From assembly GCF_004138495.1 (NCBI RefSeq), contig NZ_ML142853.1:439818-445912 (forward strand): 6,095 nt of DNA, given 5' to 3'. This stretch comes from Phytoactinopolyspora endophytica (GTDB lineage Bacteria; Actinomycetota; Actinomycetes; Jiangellales; Jiangellaceae). A program made the translations under genes and the position numbers. The notes beneath the pieces are model-generated. The model worked only from the letters and a program-made list of their open reading frames with translations, was not told the origin of the DNA and did not search any database. Below, piece by piece: positions 1 through 5,542 of the stretch (position 1 is its first letter; the number at the start of each line of letters is the position of its first letter).

Positions 1-1086
1 GGTCTCGCCGTCGAGCACCTCCCGGGCGTATGCCGGGCTCGCTCCCTTTGCGAGCCGTCCCGCCCAGGCCGCCGGGTGCTTGACGTTCCACCACCGGGTG
101 CCGCCCACGTGGCTGTGCGCGCCCGGCCCGACTCCCCACCAGTCGCCGCCGGTCCAGTAGATCCGATTGTGTGCGCAGGCGGCATCCGCCGACATCGCCC
201 AGTTCGACACCTCGTACCACCCGAAACCGGCGGTGGTGAGCGCGTCGTCGGCGACGATGTACTTGTCGGCCAGGTCATCGTCGTCCGGCATCGGCAGCTC
301 ACCGCGTCTGACACGCGTCGCCAGCCGGGTTCCCTCCTCGACGATCAACGCGTAGGCGCTGACGTGATCCGGTCCCGCCGCGACGGCGGCCTCGACGCTG
401 GCCCGCCAGTCGTCGACGCTCTCCCCCGGCGTGCCGTAGATCAGATCCAGGCTCACGTGCTCGAAGCCGGCGCGCCGAGCCTCGGCGACGGCCGCCTCTG
501 GCCGCCCCGGCGTGTGTACGCGGTCCAAAACCGCCAGCACATGCGGCCGGGCGCTCTGCATACCGATCGAGATCCGGGTGAAGCCGGCCTCCCGCAGCCC
601 CGCCAGGGCGTCGGGTGTCAGCGTCTCCGGGTTCGCCTCGGTGGTGACCTCAGCATCCGGGGCGAGCCCGAACTCGTCGTCGATCATCCGCAGAACTCGG
701 CCGAGGTCCGCCGGCGGCAGCAGCGTCGGTGTTCCACCGCCGACGAACACCGTCGAGACCGGCGCGTCGGCATCGCCGAGCACGCGCCGCGCCAGCCGCA
801 GCTCGGCGATGGCACCGTCGGCCCAGGACGCACGAGAGGCACCCGGGGCGTCGCTCAATTCGTCGGCCGTGTAGGTGTTGAAGTCGCAGTAGCCGCACCG
901 CGTGGTACAGAACGGGACATGCAGATAGATTCCGAACGGCCGACGGCCCGACATCCGAGCCAGGCCGTCATCGGGACCCCTCTCGCCCGTTGTCCGGTGT
1001 CCGGCCGTTCCGAAACCCACGAGCGCGGACGGCGGAAGCGCACCGTCCTCGGGGACCGGCTCGCCGTCTGGCAACGTAGAAGGCAC
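1..1086 (-). CDS. hemW: HemW, radical SAM heme chaperone (C-terminus cut by window edge)
   Basis: 362 codons read from a GTG at 1084-1086 and run off the left edge; relatives of about 390-410 residues suggest some 50 C-terminal residues are missing. The radical SAM cluster motif CX3CX2C is C60, C64 and C67 in HVPFCTTRCGYCDFN. GGGTPTLL (116-123) is the usual SAM-binding glycine-rich segment, and the HemW hallmark HNxxYW is present as H306 N307 R308 I309 Y310 W311. HemW proteins were long annotated as oxygen-independent coproporphyrinogen III oxidase; established work describes them as heme-binding proteins that deliver heme to targets, with no oxidase activity. The GTG start is preferred because the N-terminus MPSTLPDGEPVPEDGALP resembles actinobacterial HemW and a GGGGAG ribosome site lies 8 nt upstream; an internal ATG (M45) has no good site. 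Residues about 27-46 look like extra length compared with relatives. It lies 103 bp downstream of the acyl-CoA synthetase and could be co-transcribed with it. Confidence 0.95.
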   Translation of the reverse strand, partial: MPSTLPDGEPVPEDGALPPSALVGFGTAGHRTTGERGPDDGLARMSGRRPFGIYLHVPFCTTRCGYCDFNTYTADELSDAPGASRASWADGAIAELRLARRVLGDADAPVSTVFVGGGTPTLLPPADLGRVLRMIDDEFGLAPDAEVTTEANPETLTPDALAGLREAGFTRISIGMQSARPHVLAVLDRVHTPGRPEAAVAEARRAGFEHVSLDLIYGTPGESVDDWRASVEAAVAAGPDHVSAYALIVEEGTRLATRVRRGELPMPDDDDLADKYIVADDALTTAGFGWYEVSNWAMSADAACAHNRIYWTGGDWWGVGPGAHSHVGGTRWWNVKHPAAWAGRLAKGASPAYAREVLDGET

Positions 1087-1094
1087 GCCCCATT

Positions 1095-1100
1095 CTCCCC
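1095..1100 (-). promoter_or_regulatory. Ribosome binding site of hemW
   Basis: The minus strand reads GGGGAG, followed by 8 nt and then GTG at 1084-1086. It is the main sequence support for the GTG start over the downstream in-frame ATG at codon 45. Confidence 0.6.
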
Positions 1101-1111
1101 GAAGCTCGTGG

Positions 1112-1130
1112 CCTCACGTAACGCGTGGGG
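1112..1130. repeat. Inverted repeat upstream of hemW, operator-like
   Basis: CCTCACG (1112-1118) faces CGTGGGG (1124-1130) across 5 bp with one mismatch in the 7-bp arms. It sits about 26 bp upstream of the hemW start. The spacing and size would suit a dimeric regulator, but no known operator is recognised and a 7-bp imperfect pair can arise by chance in GC-rich DNA. Confidence 0.25.
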
Positions 1131-1156
1131 CCGGGAAAGTCGGACTATGCGTCACT

Positions 1157-1192
1157 TGAGGCCATGAACCCGGGTCATATAGAGCGGCCTCA
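1157..1192 (-). repeat. Nested inverted repeat spanning the acyl-CoA synthetase stop; possible terminator or operator
   Basis: TGAGGCC (1157-1163) is perfectly complementary to GGCCTCA (1186-1192); the second arm contains the TGA stop of the acyl-CoA synthetase. Between the arms is a second near-palindrome, ATGAACCCGGGTCAT (1164-1178), symmetrical except for one extra A. A transcript could fold here as a stem topped by a second stem. On the minus strand no U-run follows directly, so if this stops transcription it is not a textbook intrinsic terminator; partial attenuation between the two genes is possible. Confidence 0.4.
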
Positions 1193-3013
1193 GGAGTACA
1201 TCCGGTCCAGCACGTCCATGTAACGCTTCTCGACAGCCTTACGCCTGACCTTCATGCTCGGCGTCATGTCCCCGCTCTCGATCGAGAGGTCATGCGGCAG
1301 GATGTCGAACTTCTTGATCGTCTCCCACCGGTCGAGCCGGGCGTTCAGCTCGTCGATGTGCCCCTGGATCAGCTCGCGCACCTTGGGCGATCTGGTCAGC
1401 TCCTCATAGGAGAGCTCGCCCAGCCCGTTGTGCTTCGCCCAGTCTTCGATCGCCTCCGGATCAAGCGTGACCAGCGCCGTACAGTAGTTCCGGCCGTCTC
1501 CGTGGACGACGATCTGGCTCGCCTGCGGGCTGACAGCCTTGAAGATCACCTCGATCCTCTGCGGCGCGACGTACTTGCCGCCGGACGTCTTGATGAAGTC
1601 CTTCTTGCGGTCGGTGATGCGCAGGAAGCCGTCTTCCAGCTCACCGATGTCGCCGGTGCGGAACCAACCGTCCTCAGTGAGCACCTCCGCGGTGAGATCG
1701 GGCAGACTGTGGTAGCCGCGCATGACGGCCCCGCCACGCAACAAGACCTCGCCGTCGTCGGCGATCTTCACCTCCGTGCCCGGGAACGGCGCACCCACGG
1801 TTCCGAACCGCTTCTTGGAGGGGGTGTTCACGGCGACCGCGGCACTGGTCTCGGTCAGCCCGTAGCCCTCCAGGATCGTCATGCCAGCGGCATGGAACCA
1901 TTCGGCGACATCCTGCGAAAGCTTGGCCGCGCCGCTGATGAAGAACCGGATGTTACCACCTAGGCGGCCCTTGATCTTGGAGAAGACCAGTCTGTCCGCC
2001 AGGCCGTACTGGAACGCCAGCAGGCCGCTGGGGCGCTTACCCTGCTGCTGAAGCACCGACACCTTGCGTCCGACGCCGAACGCCCAGTCGAAGATCTTCT
2101 TTTTGGCGCCGCCCTCTTCCTCGACGCCGGTGATGACTTTGGCCCGCACCTTCTCGAAGATCCGCGGAGCGCCTGCCATGAAGGTCGGCTTGACCACACC
2201 GAGGTTTTCGACAATGCGGTCGAGGTCGCCGTCCACGGCGGTCGGGAACCCGACCCGCAGCTGGATCGCCTCCAAGGTCTTGCCGAACACGTGCGACAGC
2301 GGCAGCCACAGATACTGGAGGTCGTTAAGGTCGACGAAGCCCAGAGAGTCGGCGGCCACCCCCTCGTAGACCCAGTTGTCGTTGACGAGGTGGACACCCT
2401 TGGGACGGCCACCGGTGCCCGACGTGTAAACCAAGGTCGCCAAGGTCTCTGGTCCTACGGCGGCGAGGGCGTCGTCGACCGCTGTGGGCTCCTTCTCCAG
2501 GTGCTCGCGGCCGAGCGTCTCCAGATCTTCCAGGGTGATGACCTTGTCACCGTCGCCCTCGCCGTCGATCACCACGACCTTGCCGAGCTCGGGCAGGTCG
2601 GCATAGTGCTCGAGGATCTTCTCGACCTGCTCGTCGTCCTCGGCGAAGGCGATCTTGGTGCCGGAGTCGGAGAGGATGTGCGAGACGTCCTCCGGGTTGG
2701 TCGACGGATACACCGTCGTGGTGGCCGCACCGATCGAGTTGATGGCGAGATCGGCGAGAATCCATTCGATCCGAGTGGACGAGGCTATCGAGACACGCTG
2801 CTCATGCTCGACGCCCAGCGCCAGCAGGCCGGCGCCGATACCCCACACTCGCTCCTTGGTCTGCCGCCACGACAGCGATGACCAGCCGCCACCCTCGGGG
2901 AATCGGTATGCCTCCCGGTCAGGTGTCTTCTCCACCCGTTCAAGGAACATCCTTCCGATCGACGGCGGACGATCCTTGGGGAGTTGGGGGGACTCCATCG
3001 TGCCGGCAGTCAT
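1190..3013 (-). CDS. Long-chain acyl-CoA synthetase (AMP-forming, ANL superfamily)
   Basis: 607 residues, full length for bacterial long-chain fatty acid:CoA ligases. It should activate a fatty acid with ATP to the acyl-AMP and then the acyl-CoA, in the cytosol or at the membrane face. Motifs in order: P-loop YTSGTGGRPKG (196-206), GYGLTET (383-389), the fatty-acyl-CoA-synthetase signature with GWFRTGD (449-455; D455 expected to bind the ribose), the hinge region TDRKKD (467-472) with KTSGGKY (475-481), and the C-terminal lysine K588 in TPSMKVRRK, expected to catalyse adenylation and often controlled by acetylation. The P-loop has Gly201 where TSGTTG is usual. There is no signal peptide or membrane segment. 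The ATG at 3013 has GGAGGA just 3 nt upstream; M6 is a less supported alternative. The overall sequence is of the actinomycete long-chain ligase class that includes FadD15; I do not assign a specific symbol. The gene follows the glycosyltransferase by 85 bp. Confidence 0.93.
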   Translation of the reverse strand: MTAGTMESPQLPKDRPPSIGRMFLERVEKTPDREAYRFPEGGGWSSLSWRQTKERVWGIGAGLLALGVEHEQRVSIASSTRIEWILADLAINSIGAATTTVYPSTNPEDVSHILSDSGTKIAFAEDDEQVEKILEHYADLPELGKVVVIDGEGDGDKVITLEDLETLGREHLEKEPTAVDDALAAVGPETLATLVYTSGTGGRPKGVHLVNDNWVYEGVAADSLGFVDLNDLQYLWLPLSHVFGKTLEAIQLRVGFPTAVDGDLDRIVENLGVVKPTFMAGAPRIFEKVRAKVITGVEEEGGAKKKIFDWAFGVGRKVSVLQQQGKRPSGLLAFQYGLADRLVFSKIKGRLGGNIRFFISGAAKLSQDVAEWFHAAGMTILEGYGLTETSAAVAVNTPSKKRFGTVGAPFPGTEVKIADDGEVLLRGGAVMRGYHSLPDLTAEVLTEDGWFRTGDIGELEDGFLRITDRKKDFIKTSGGKYVAPQRIEVIFKAVSPQASQIVVHGDGRNYCTALVTLDPEAIEDWAKHNGLGELSYEELTRSPKVRELIQGHIDELNARLDRWETIKKFDILPHDLSIESGDMTPSMKVRRKAVEKRYMDVLDRMYS

Positions 3014-3072
3014 GCGTCCTCCAAGGCCACAGAAGGTAGGCCAGATCGTTTCGAGCCTGGTGGTGGCAGATT

Positions 3073-3082
3073 ACGACGTCGT
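3073..3082. repeat. Perfect 10-bp palindrome upstream of the acyl-CoA synthetase
   Basis: ACGACGTCGT is a perfect palindrome in the 85-bp gap between the glycosyltransferase stop (3099) and the acyl-CoA synthetase start (3013). Overlapping it on the minus strand is TAATCT (3068-3073), a weak -10-like hexamer with no convincing -35. Together they could be a small promoter/operator for the ligase gene, but neither is strong alone. Confidence 0.22.
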
Positions 3083-3098
3083 TCGTCTCGAGAACAGT

Positions 3099-4277
3099 CT
3101 ACGTCGCCCAGTTGTGGCCGTGTCGCGTCGAGGCTGTGAGCCGCGGGCCCGTCATCCGCGTCGTGACCTCAGCCGATGCGCCGTGCAGGCGCAGCATGCC
3201 GGCAACGGTAGCGTCCCAGGAATAGGCCTGCGCACGACGGCGTGCCGCCACCCGCACAGGTGGCCCCGCGCGGAGCAGATCCACCACGGCGTCCGCCATC
3301 GCCACCGGGTCGGACGGTGCCGTCCGGCCGGCGCCGTTGCGGACCAGCTCCGGCAGCGCGCCGGAGGAGCTGGCCACGACCGGGGTGCCACAGGCCATCG
3401 CCTCCAGCGCGGCGAGGCCGAAGGTCTCGTACGGACCTGGTGCGACGACGACGTCGGCGCTGGCCAGCATGGTGGCCAACCGCTCCCGATCGCCGACGAA
3501 CCCGGCCATCGTCACCGGGAGGCCGAATGCCTGCTCGGTCACCATGTCGCGCACCGAGCCGTCCCCGCACACCACCAGCCGGACGTTGACCTCGCGCCGC
3601 AGCAGCTCCTCGACCATCGGGATGAGCAGGTCAGGCCGCTTCTCCGGAGACAGCCGCACGGCGACGAGAAGCACAGCGTCGGCACCACGCGCCATCTCGG
3701 AGCGCACGGCGAGGTCGCGCCGGGACGGGTGAAACTCGTCGACGTCGATGCCGAGCGGCACGTGCGCCAGATTCCGGGTACCGATCCGGATGAACTCCCC
3801 CGCTGCCCACCTAGTGGTACAGACCACGGTGTCGAAGGACGACGCCAATCTCCGGTTCCAGCCGTCCGCGATCCGCCGTGTCGGCATCACCCTGCCGAGG
3901 TGAAAGCGCAGGATGGCGTCGAGCCGCTCGTGCGAGAAGACCACCGAGGGGATTCCGCGGGCTCTGGCCCATGGGCCGATCCGAGAGAGGGTGAACCGGT
4001 CGGACACCTCGACCCGGTCGGGGCCGACTGCTGCCAGCACGTCTTCGACCGCATTCCAGCGCGTGATCATTCGGTACCCGCCGGTCATCGGCACCTGGGG
4101 CGCCGCGATCTCCACCAGGCGCCCGAAGGGCCGCGCCGTCGTACGGTTCCGCTCACCCGGAATGAGCATCACGACCTCATGGCCCGCCGTGGCGTACCCC
4201 TCGGCCAGGTGGTTGAGCATCGTCTTGATCCCGCCGGAATGCGGCGCGACGAAGTTCGCGGCCTGCAATATACGCAC
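3099..4277 (-). CDS. GT4-family glycosyltransferase
   Basis: 392 residues from a GTG at 4275-4277. The fold is the two-Rossmann GT-B type of retaining glycosyltransferases. The N-terminus MRILQAANFVAPHSGG begins directly on the first strand and carries the acceptor-side double glycine (G15-G16). The donor domain has RLSPEKRPD with R208 and K213, which in GT4 enzymes contact the sugar-nucleotide phosphates, and the EX7E motif E284...E292 in PYETFGLAALEAM. The likely donor is GDP-mannose or UDP-glucose; the acceptor cannot be read from sequence. An upstream in-frame GTG at 4319 would add 14 residues, but it has no ribosome site and would overlap the best promoter candidate; the family usually starts at MRI. 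There is no signal peptide, so it is probably a cytosolic or membrane-peripheral enzyme. The last 20 or so residues form a low-conservation tail. It lies upstream of the acyl-CoA synthetase, so a glycolipid role is possible but unproven. Confidence 0.88.
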   Translation of the reverse strand: MRILQAANFVAPHSGGIKTMLNHLAEGYATAGHEVVMLIPGERNRTTARPFGRLVEIAAPQVPMTGGYRMITRWNAVEDVLAAVGPDRVEVSDRFTLSRIGPWARARGIPSVVFSHERLDAILRFHLGRVMPTRRIADGWNRRLASSFDTVVCTTRWAAGEFIRIGTRNLAHVPLGIDVDEFHPSRRDLAVRSEMARGADAVLLVAVRLSPEKRPDLLIPMVEELLRREVNVRLVVCGDGSVRDMVTEQAFGLPVTMAGFVGDRERLATMLASADVVVAPGPYETFGLAALEAMACGTPVVASSSGALPELVRNGAGRTAPSDPVAMADAVVDLLRAGPPVRVAARRRAQAYSWDATVAGMLRLHGASAEVTTRMTGPRLTASTRHGHNWAT

Positions 4278-4300
4278 ATCTCTTACCGTCGTGCAGAAAG

Positions 4301-4329
4301 TCGATATGCGGCCGACCACAACATGACAA
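4301..4329 (-). promoter_or_regulatory. Candidate promoter of the glycosyltransferase
   Basis: On the minus strand TTGTCA (4324-4329, five of six matching the TTGACA -35 consensus) is followed by exactly 17 bp and then TATCGA (4301-4306), a poor -10 with only the first three bases matching. Transcription would begin about 15-20 nt before the GTG at 4277. If real, it excludes the upstream GTG at 4319 as the translation start. Confidence 0.3.
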
Positions 4330-4355
4330 GAGGGTGAACACCTTGTCGCGGGCGG

Positions 4356-4373
4356 GCGGAGAGAATCCTCCGC
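4356..4373. repeat. Perfect 6-bp hairpin in the intergenic region
   Basis: GCGGAG (4356-4361) pairs with CTCCGC (4368-4373) across a 6-nt loop. It lies just downstream of the terminator candidate in the minus-strand direction and upstream of the glycosyltransferase promoter. It could reinforce termination in either direction; no U-run follows it on either strand. Confidence 0.3.
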
Positions 4374-4385
4374 GGCGTCGGGTGC

Positions 4386-4406
4386 AATGAAGACGGGTTC
4401 CCCGTC
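4386..4406 (-). terminator. Possible intrinsic terminator of the oxidoreductase-isomerase unit
   Basis: The minus strand reads GACGGG, loop GAA, CCCGTC, then TTCATT: a perfect 6-bp GC-rich stem with a tight loop and a short T-rich tail. It lies about 190 bp past the isomerase stop and before the glycosyltransferase promoter candidate, where a terminator separating two units would be expected. The T-tract is short, as is common in high-GC bacteria. Confidence 0.42.
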
Positions 4407-4433
4407 CGTGGCGTCGGCGCGTTGCCGGGTTCC

Positions 4434-4462
4434 GCGAGGAGAGGAGAATTATCCGTCCTCGC
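4434..4462. repeat. Perfect 7-bp inverted repeat with purine-rich loop
   Basis: GCGAGGA (4434-4440) pairs with TCCTCGC (4456-4462), separated by 15 nt. On the plus strand the left arm runs into a GAGGAGAGGAGA stretch that resembles a ribosome binding site, but no ATG, GTG or TTG follows at useful distance, so I read it as a structural or chance repeat. Confidence 0.3.
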
Positions 4463-4504
4463 TCAGTCGGTCACGAACGCGACACCGTGGGCGGGGATTC
4501 CCGC

Positions 4505-4517
4505 TCGCATGATGCGA
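4505..4517. repeat. Perfect 13-bp palindrome TCGCATGATGCGA
   Basis: Two perfect 6-bp arms, TCGCAT and ATGCGA, flank a single central G. It touches the hairpin GCGGG-GATT-CCCGC at 4491-4504. The shape suits a small dimeric DNA-binding protein, but it is over 200 bp upstream of the glycosyltransferase start and no known operator is recognised. Confidence 0.3.
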
Positions 4518-4594
4518 ACGCTGCTGATGGAGTCTCGCGCCTGATACGTCTCGGTGTTCGATGGGGCCGGACGAGAGAGTGAAGGACGCCGAGT

Positions 4595-5422
4595 TCAGCG
4601 GTACTGGACGGATTGGGCGTCGAGGATGGCGGTAAAGGCACGGGTCGCCCGGGTGAAGAGCTCCGGTCCACTGAACCCGCCGAAGCGCTCGCCGGACGAC
4701 AGGTGCGGCTCCATGGAGAAGAATCCGTCGAACCCGTCGGCGTGCAGGGCGGCGACCGTGGTGGCGACCTCGCCGTCGCCTTCGCCCGCGGGCACGACCG
4801 TTCCGTCCGCCAGGAGCGCGTCCTTGATCTGGATGTAGTCCGTGTACGGGCGGAGCATGTCGTAGCCCTCGCTGTGCGGACGTACCCCACACTGCACGAA
4901 GTTCGCCGGATCCCAGGCGAGCTTCAGCTTCTCCGAACCGACGGACTCGACGATGTCCAGGCAGCGAGCCGGGATGTCGCCGTAGATCTCCTTCTCGTTC
5001 TCGTGCACAAGAGTGACGTCGCGCCCTTCGGTGCGTGCCGCCAATGCGGCCATCCGGCGCAACACCTCGTCGCGGTGGGCGGCCGGAGTGTCACCTTGTG
5101 GGATGAAAAACGAGAACAGCCTGATGAACGGCGCCCCGAGAAGCTCGGCGACGTGCAGGGCTCGATCGAAACGCGCAAGATGGGCGTCGAAATCGTCGGC
5201 GACACCGATCTTTCCTATCGGGGAGCCGATGGACGACGTCGCGATTCCGTACCTGCCGAGAGTGTCCGCTGCGCGCTTCAACTGGTCGTCGTCGAGATCG
5301 AGAACATTGGTCTTCCACGCACTGCGGAACTCGATGAAACTGATCTCCAGCTCATTCAGCACTCGGCATTGCTCGTCAAGGTCAGCCGAGATCTCGTCCG
5401 CGAATCCGGATAGCGTCCACAC
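4595..5422 (-). CDS. Sugar phosphate isomerase/epimerase-like TIM-barrel protein
   Basis: 275 residues, normal length for the xylose isomerase-like TIM-barrel family (AP endonuclease 2 superfamily), which isomerises, epimerises or dehydrates ketoses, inososes and related sugars with a divalent metal. The opening WTLSGFADEIS, HENEKEIYGD (140-149), WDPANF (170-175), IKDA (199-202), the GEGDGE loop (213-218) and MEPHL (237-241) match this family. By comparison with it, metal ligands would be E141, D171 and E238; the fourth, usually His two residues before the Lys of HxKD, is Gln198 here. The GTG start at 5420-5422 is the only standard start after an in-frame stop; AAGGGA lies 11 nt upstream. Relatives often have a few residues before WTLSG, so initiation at an ATT four codons upstream is possible. 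It follows the oxidoreductase by 120 bp, suggesting joint sugar or polyol catabolism. The exact substrate is unknown. Confidence 0.85.
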   Translation of the reverse strand: MWTLSGFADEISADLDEQCRVLNELEISFIEFRSAWKTNVLDLDDDQLKRAADTLGRYGIATSSIGSPIGKIGVADDFDAHLARFDRALHVAELLGAPFIRLFSFFIPQGDTPAAHRDEVLRRMAALAARTEGRDVTLVHENEKEIYGDIPARCLDIVESVGSEKLKLAWDPANFVQCGVRPHSEGYDMLRPYTDYIQIKDALLADGTVVPAGEGDGEVATTVAALHADGFDGFFSMEPHLSSGERFGGFSGPELFTRATRAFTAILDAQSVQYR

Positions 5423-5443
5423 GCCTACATCAATCCCTTCTCG

Positions 5444-5471
5444 AAGCGGTCACATCAAGCGTCGGCACATC
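5444..5471. repeat. Imperfect tandem repeat upstream of the isomerase gene
   Basis: AAGCGGTCACATC (5444-5456) is directly followed by AAGCGTCGGCACATC (5457-5471): the same AAGCG...CACATC frame with 2 bp or 4 bp between the blocks. It lies 22-49 bp upstream of the isomerase GTG at 5422, inside the only gap before that gene. Tandem sites at this distance could bind a repressor or activator; the two-base length difference weakens the case for a strict iteron. Confidence 0.35.
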
Positions 5472-5542
5472 GAGTCGGCGCAGGTTGATGATCGAGTATG
5501 TCTGGGCTATCGCCGCCGCCGTTCTGGATGGCCGGTGCGGCT

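Larger units (their letters stand above)
4278..4594. other. 317-bp intergenic region rich in inverted repeats
   Basis: No complete gene is convincing here. The region holds a weak promoter for the glycosyltransferase at its left end, a plausible terminator for the isomerase unit, and several short perfect inverted repeats: 4356-4373, 4392-4406, 4434-4462, 4491-4504 and 4505-4517. The frame of the upstream isomerase stays open for 43 codons after its stop (4463-4594), ending in a coding-like stretch that has no usable early start codon. No tRNA or known riboswitch is recognised. Confidence 0.6.

Noticed and set aside
1..1086. Coproporphyrinogen III oxidase (HemN)
   Set aside because: The HNxxYW motif and the CX3CX2C context are HemW features; this old annotation is not supported.
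76..1167. Long plus-strand reading frame of 363 codons opposite hemW
   Set aside because: It is antisense to a clear HemW with intact radical SAM and HNxxYW motifs; its Arg/Gly/Pro-rich translation matches no family and is a GC-rich shadow.
3099..4277. Calling the glycosyltransferase PimB' or MgtA
   Set aside because: GT4 motifs are clear, but the N-terminal acceptor half differs from what I know of both; a specific name would be a guess.
4278..4319. Longer glycosyltransferase starting at GTG 4319
   Set aside because: There is no ribosome binding site, the added 14 residues do not resemble family N-termini, and the best promoter candidate overlaps it.
2655..4337. 560-codon plus-strand reading frame opposite the glycosyltransferase and the ligase 5' end
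   Set aside because: It spans two minus-strand genes and their gap, is His/Arg/Pro-rich and has no recognisable domain; high GC content explains its length.
4438..4580. Possible small plus-strand gene after the GAGGAGAGGAGA stretch
   Set aside because: The frame after it is open for about 43 codons, but the only start at the right place would be ATT, directly touching the purine run, and the peptide is not recognisable.
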